From Coleophoma eucalyptorum (taxonomy: Eukaryota; Ascomycota; Leotiomycetes; Helotiales; Dermateaceae): DNA of 64,000 nucleotides. Below the pieces are notes generated by a model. That model worked only from the letters and a program-made list of their open reading frames with translations, was not told the origin of the DNA and did not search any database. The stretch lies in the NCBI GenBank assembly GCA_026120035.1, contig JALRME010000003.1, positions 1,674,001-1,738,000 of the forward strand. The letters are read 5' to 3'. Both the position numbers and the translations under genes were made by a program. Of the stretch, positions 60,321 through 64,000 are shown in pieces. Positions within the stretch are counted from its first letter, which is position 1, and each line of letters begins with the position of its first letter.

Positions 60321-61655
60321 ATGTCCGTAAAAGCTTCCGTTCTTCATGGAGTTAAGGACCTCCGAGTGGTAAGTTGATGACTTCCAAGAGAGAAGATGTT
60401 CAGAACCTGATTTCCCCAAAGGAAACTCGAGAAGTTCCAGAACTGTCCCCGACCGAAGTTCGTGTGCAGATCCAGGCTACAGGACTCTGCGGATCCGACC
60501 TCCACTATTTCAACCACTACCGCAACGGCGACATCATTGTGCGAGAGCCTTTAACTCTGGGCCACGAATCTGCAGGCACCGTATCAGCTGTAGGCAGCTC
60601 AGTAACCTCTCTAAAAGTGGGAGACAAAGTAGCTCTTGAAGTCGGCCAGCCATGTAAGAAGTGTGAGAGGTGTAGCGAGGGAAGGTATAACATCTGCAAA
60701 GAGATGCGATTCCGAAGTTCAGCGAAGAGCTTCCCACATTTCCAAGGAACCCTCCAGGAATTTATTCACCAGGAAGCTGATTTCTGCTACAAGTAAGTTC
60801 TTTCAAGACGTGCGGAGGGAACAATTGATTGACACAAGCCTAGGCTTCCCGAAAATGTCCCGCTTGAGATGGGAGCCATCCTCGAGCCGCTCAGTGTAGC
60901 AATGCACGCCTCGCGACGAGCAAATCTTGCCCCCAAAGCCAAAGTTATCATCTTCGGTGCCGGAGCCGTGGGTTTATTATGTGCAGCAACCGCTAAAGTC
61001 AATGGCGCCTCCGAGGTTGTCATTGCAGACATCCAAGGCGACAGAGTTGACTTTGCAATCAAGAACAAATTCGCCGATGCGGGCATTGTGGTTCCAATGA
61101 AGAGGCCGCAGACTGTCGAGGACAAGTTGGCGTTCGCAAAGGAGGTGGCTGCCATGGCTGGCGAAAAGTTCCTGGCTGGAAGCGGGACCGAAGCCGATGC
61201 AGTGTTTGAGTGCACTGGTGTAGAGAGCTGTTTCCAGGCCTCGATATATGTAAGTCTTGAGTTGGGTCATGAAAGAAAGATGGATATTGACTGACAACCT
61301 CCCAGGCTACAAGAGCAGGAGGCGTTATCCTCGCAGTAGGAATGGGCAATCCAATCCAAACGCTCCCAATCTCTGCTGCAATGCTCCGCGAAATAGATAT
61401 TCGAGGATCATTCCGCTATTCAGTACGTGAAACAGTCTTATTGATCACTGGCTATAATAACATTTTCTCTAGAACACCTACACCGATGCGATCAAGCTCG
61501 TTGCAAGCAATAACCCAGCACTGCCGGACCTAAGTACGTTGATCAGCCATCGATTCAAGGGCTTGGACAATATACCGTCGGCGTTTGATATGGCCGGACG
61601 TGTGAAGGATGATGCAGGAAATCTGGTGCTGAAGGTTTTGGTAGAGATGGAATGA
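60321..61655 (+). CDS. Zinc-dependent polyol dehydrogenase (sorbitol/xylitol dehydrogenase type)
   Basis: Exons 60321-60368, 60422-60792, 60844-61249, 61306-61422 and 61473-61655 give 374 residues. The GroES-like domain has the catalytic-zinc ligands CGSDLHYF and GHESAG. The structural-zinc cysteine set is CKKCERC...YNIC. A Rossmann fold begins VIIFGAGAVGLLCA, and the acidic residue in VIADIQGDR at the end of the second strand argues for NAD+ over NADP+. ILEPLSVAMHASRRA and IDIRGSFRYSNTYTDAIKL are typical of sorbitol, xylitol and L-arabitol dehydrogenases. The enzyme should oxidise a sugar alcohol to its ketose in the cytosol. Which polyol cannot be decided by eye. It pairs with the divergent SDR. 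Confidence 0.94.
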
Positions 61656-62026
61656 TTTACTGGGGATCATAGGAGTTTATGTTTGGGCGATATGCACTAA
61701 TTGTTTATCGTACAGTCATGTAGAGCATTGTTTGGTGTCGTTAGGCCACCTCATGTCTTTTGAACCTATCACTATTTATTACATAGGCAGATTTGCAACC
61801 ATTGAGTTGCCTTATCCTTGAGCCACTGCAGCAGACTCCGCTTAGCTGCACCCCCAACCGACTTTACACCAATGTTCTAAGGGTTCATTTCTATATCAGT
61901 AGCCCACCGCGGTTTGATAGCTTACTGCAATCTACTAATCCATCCCAGCCGAGAATCCATCGTATTAACATACATTTTTCAAATAAACTCTTATTGTCGT
62001 TACCTCACCCAAGCCTTGCTGCACTA
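61656..62026. other. Convergent intergenic region
   Basis: 371 bp between converging genes; no coding signal. Confidence 0.5.
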
Positions 62027-62844
62027 TCAAAACATAGCAAATAGAACTTGAATCCCAAGCGCGAGAGTAAAGTAGAGATACATTACTGTCGCCCCACCAG
62101 GCCCAGTTCCTCTCTCTCCAGCAGAGGCAGCAATGCTGGCAGTAGGTGTACTCGAAGTTTTCGTGCCAGGAGCTGACACGATGACCGTAGTATCCCCGAG
62201 TACTTCAGCGGTGGATGTCACTGCAGCAGTCGAGGTGGGTATAGGGGTAGTTCTGCATGTAATCAGCTATCCATAAATACTATCTGTGCCACGAAGACTT
62301 ACGCGAGCGTCAATGAAAGTGTTGCTACACTTGCAGAGACCGAACCACTAGAGTCTTTTGGTAAGACACTGCTACCAGAAGCACTAGGCTTAACCGAGGT
62401 AGTTGAGATTCCAGAAAGTGTACTGATAGCATTGCCATCATCATAGATCACAGGAACCTTTGTACAAACAATTGATCCTGATCGGCCGGTAATCATGCAT
62501 TCGTTCGAAACCACGGTTGATGTGTCCGACCCTGATGAAGTGGTCACTGGCTTTGGCGGTGCGCTCAGATAGACAGTAGGTGGTGCGCTGACCCAGACAG
62601 TTTCGCCCGAAATGAAGAGAGGTATAAAGTTGGGTCCAGCGTCCAAAGGGATGGTTGTTGATACAATACTAGGCGAGGATTTGGTCAATTCTGAGCTAGA
62701 AGTTATTGTAGATGATATGCTGACTCCTGATGGCAAGTCGGAAGCAGAAACTAAAGTAGAGTGTATAGTCTCAGAGGATAACTGGGAACTTGCTGCCAGT
62801 GCTGAGGCTGCGAGCAGGATGGGAAATGATAACTGCAGCTTCAT
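62027..62844 (-). CDS. Ser/Thr-rich GPI-anchored secreted protein
   Basis: Exons 62303-62844 and 62027-62252 give 255 residues. A signal peptide (MKLQLSFPILLAASALAASS) is followed by ~200 residues dominated by Ser, Thr and Val. Only two cysteines are seen, in NECMITGRSGSIVCTKVP. The C-terminus has an omega-site-like SAGERGTGPGG region and the hydrophobic tail VMYLYFTLALGIQVLFAMF, as in GPI-anchored proteins. No catalytic domain is visible. It should be a glycosylated wall or membrane protein of unknown role, of the same general class as the protein at 30082 but without its CPY/TTICPV repeats. A TATAAAA at 62876-62882 lies only about 32 bp before the ATG. Confidence 0.85.
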
Positions 62845-63640
62845 TGTCGGTTGTGACTGGAGACCGCCGTCTCGGTTTTATACTTCGTTTCTGAGGCAAG
62901 TAGCTTGTGTGAAGCCAAAGGGTATGACCTGGAGAAATAAGCAGGATTAATTATCAATTGCGTTGCAAATTTGAGGATGAATCGAAGTTTGTTGGCAGTA
63001 CGGGGGCAACGGTAGAGGATGTCAGTGTTACCAACACTGGAGGTGAGGTTGTTTCCTTGTGAACAAGTTAAACAAACAAACGATCACCAATCAAGTACAG
63101 AACAGTTGGAATCACCACTTCATGCAGCGTGCCGTCCGATAAAGAATGCAGATGAATGAAAAATTTCAAGCTGATGACAGCTCTTGCTTGCTCGACATAC
63201 TTTGGGAGGTACCTTCAGCTTAAAGTACCTTATATTTTCGACTGGTCATTTCAGCGCGGGAAGGTGCATATGCAGATTCAAGACTTCCCCTTCCCGCATT
63301 ATCTGCTAAGCAAGGGTTTATAATTTCTTATTCTGTGTCGCTTCTTTGACTGAATGGTAGTGACCCTTTCAATATTGGTTATGCATCTTAGGATAAGTCG
63401 TTAAAGAAGATTATGTTAAGTTGTCTAAAATACTCTGCAATCCTCAAGGCTTTCACCAATTGTGATGAAAGGTTACTATACAGTTACGGGGACATTAGCA
63501 ACTGGAAAGGAAAGCTTTATAACTTCTGGAAATACAATTGATTGAGGTCTATTAAAAACAAGAAATGTCTTCTCTAGGGTTTAGTCTAATCCCCCTTTCT
63601 GTTTAAAACCTGAAATCTAAAGCTTGCTTTTTGCAGCTAG
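62845..63640. other. Intergenic region, no gene seen
   Basis: Upstream of the GPI gene and downstream of the aldo-keto reductase. AT-rich from 63380 to 63620; nothing coding. Confidence 0.5.
62876..62882 (-). promoter_or_regulatory. TATAAAA box close to the GPI protein ATG
   Basis: TATAAAA on the minus strand, about 32 bp upstream of ATG 62844. If used, transcription would begin almost at the start codon. Confidence 0.4.
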
Positions 63641-64000
63641 TCAAGACTTATCGGGGAAACCGAGATCAACTCCAAAAGCAGGGTAAACATAACGATGTAG
63701 CTTTCCGTTCTTCTTCAGATCATCGGAGTAGTCGTTCAAGATCTTCATGTCGGAATCGTCCAGCTTGATCAAATCCATGTTAGCCTTTATCCGTGCTGGT
63801 GTTACAGACTTGGCAAGCACTGAGCTTCCTCGAGCAACTATAGATTGTTAGCACAATATTCATGTGGTCCAGGAAGAGAGGAAGTACTGTGGTAGGAAAG
63901 CAAGACTGCTGCCGGGGTAACATCGCGCTTCTTTGCAACTTCTACAACCGGTGCAGAGGTCAACATAGGTGATCCAGTACTGCCAAGCGGCGAGTATGCT
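63641..64000 (-). CDS. Aldo-keto reductase, C-terminal part (cut by window end)
   Basis: Two exons are visible, 63888-64000 (continuing beyond the window) and 63641-63837, encoding the last ~103 residues. AYSPLGSTGSP opens the visible part. VVEVAKKRDVTPAAVLLSYH, RGSSVLAKSVTPARIKAN (the NADPH-binding K-S-x-x-P-x-R motif of aldo-keto reductases) and DLIKLDDSDMKILNDY follow, then the tail YPAFGVDLGFPDKS. The catalytic Asp-Tyr-Lys-His part lies outside the window. The family reduces aldoses, glyceraldehyde and other carbonyls with NADPH; the type resembles fungal aldose or glycerol-dehydrogenase-like members. It lies beside the polyol dehydrogenase and SDR, which fits a sugar-alcohol neighbourhood. 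Confidence 0.9.

Noticed and set aside
59630..60368. Treating the SDR and polyol dehydrogenase as a known L-rhamnose pathway with the mutarotase at 14.8 kb
   Set aside because: The genes are 45 kb apart and neither dehydrogenase is diagnostic of rhamnose catabolism.

Overview
The window is nuclear DNA of a filamentous ascomycete (Pezizomycotina). The evidence is the gene structure: almost every gene is broken by short introns of about 45-80 nt (a few reach 120-260 nt) with GT...AG ends. The gene repertoire fits too: fungal HOL1-type, DHA2 and sugar MFS transporters, a Gdt1-like protein, Ku70, mitochondrial ferrochelatase, a Taz1/Tbf1-type telobox protein, cerato-platanin, GPI-anchored Ser/Thr-rich wall proteins, and a highly reducing polyketide synthase (HR-PKS). 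The class is not certain; a Leotiomycetes-like origin is only a guess. All exon/intron models here were built by eye from splice signals and family conservation.

Layout. 1-38.7 kb is mostly housekeeping. It holds a truncated LaeA-like methyltransferase, an EthD-domain protein, phosphoserine phosphatase, an RBR-type ubiquitin ligase, a HOL1-type MFS transporter, a mitochondrial thioredoxin-like protein, an L-rhamnose mutarotase-like protein, a Gdt1 cation transporter, a TRFH/telobox DNA-binding protein, an AAA ATPase, an atypical SDR, a decayed reading frame, a Ser/Thr-rich GPI protein, a second MFS transporter, and a divergent ferrochelatase/Ku70 pair.

40.2-55.0 kb is the accessory centre: a sugar-porter MFS, a 14-TM DHA2 efflux-type MFS, and a ten-exon HR-PKS of about 2842 residues with order KS-AT-DH-(no C-MeT)-ER-KR-ACP-cAT. 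The last module is a complete carnitine-acyltransferase-like domain, a rare type of chain-release domain. 55-64 kb carries a cerato-platanin, an orphan 286-aa protein, a divergent SDR / sorbitol-xylitol-type dehydrogenase pair, a second GPI protein, and the 3' end of an aldo-keto reductase.

How they may work together. The PKS would build a reduced, unmethylated acyl chain and hand it from the ACP to the cAT, which would transfer it to a small hydroxylated acceptor; the DHA2 pump is the obvious exporter. The sugar porter, polyol dehydrogenase, SDR and aldo-keto reductase around it form a sugar-alcohol neighbourhood that could supply the acceptor. That link is inference. No pathway transcription factor is visible in the window.
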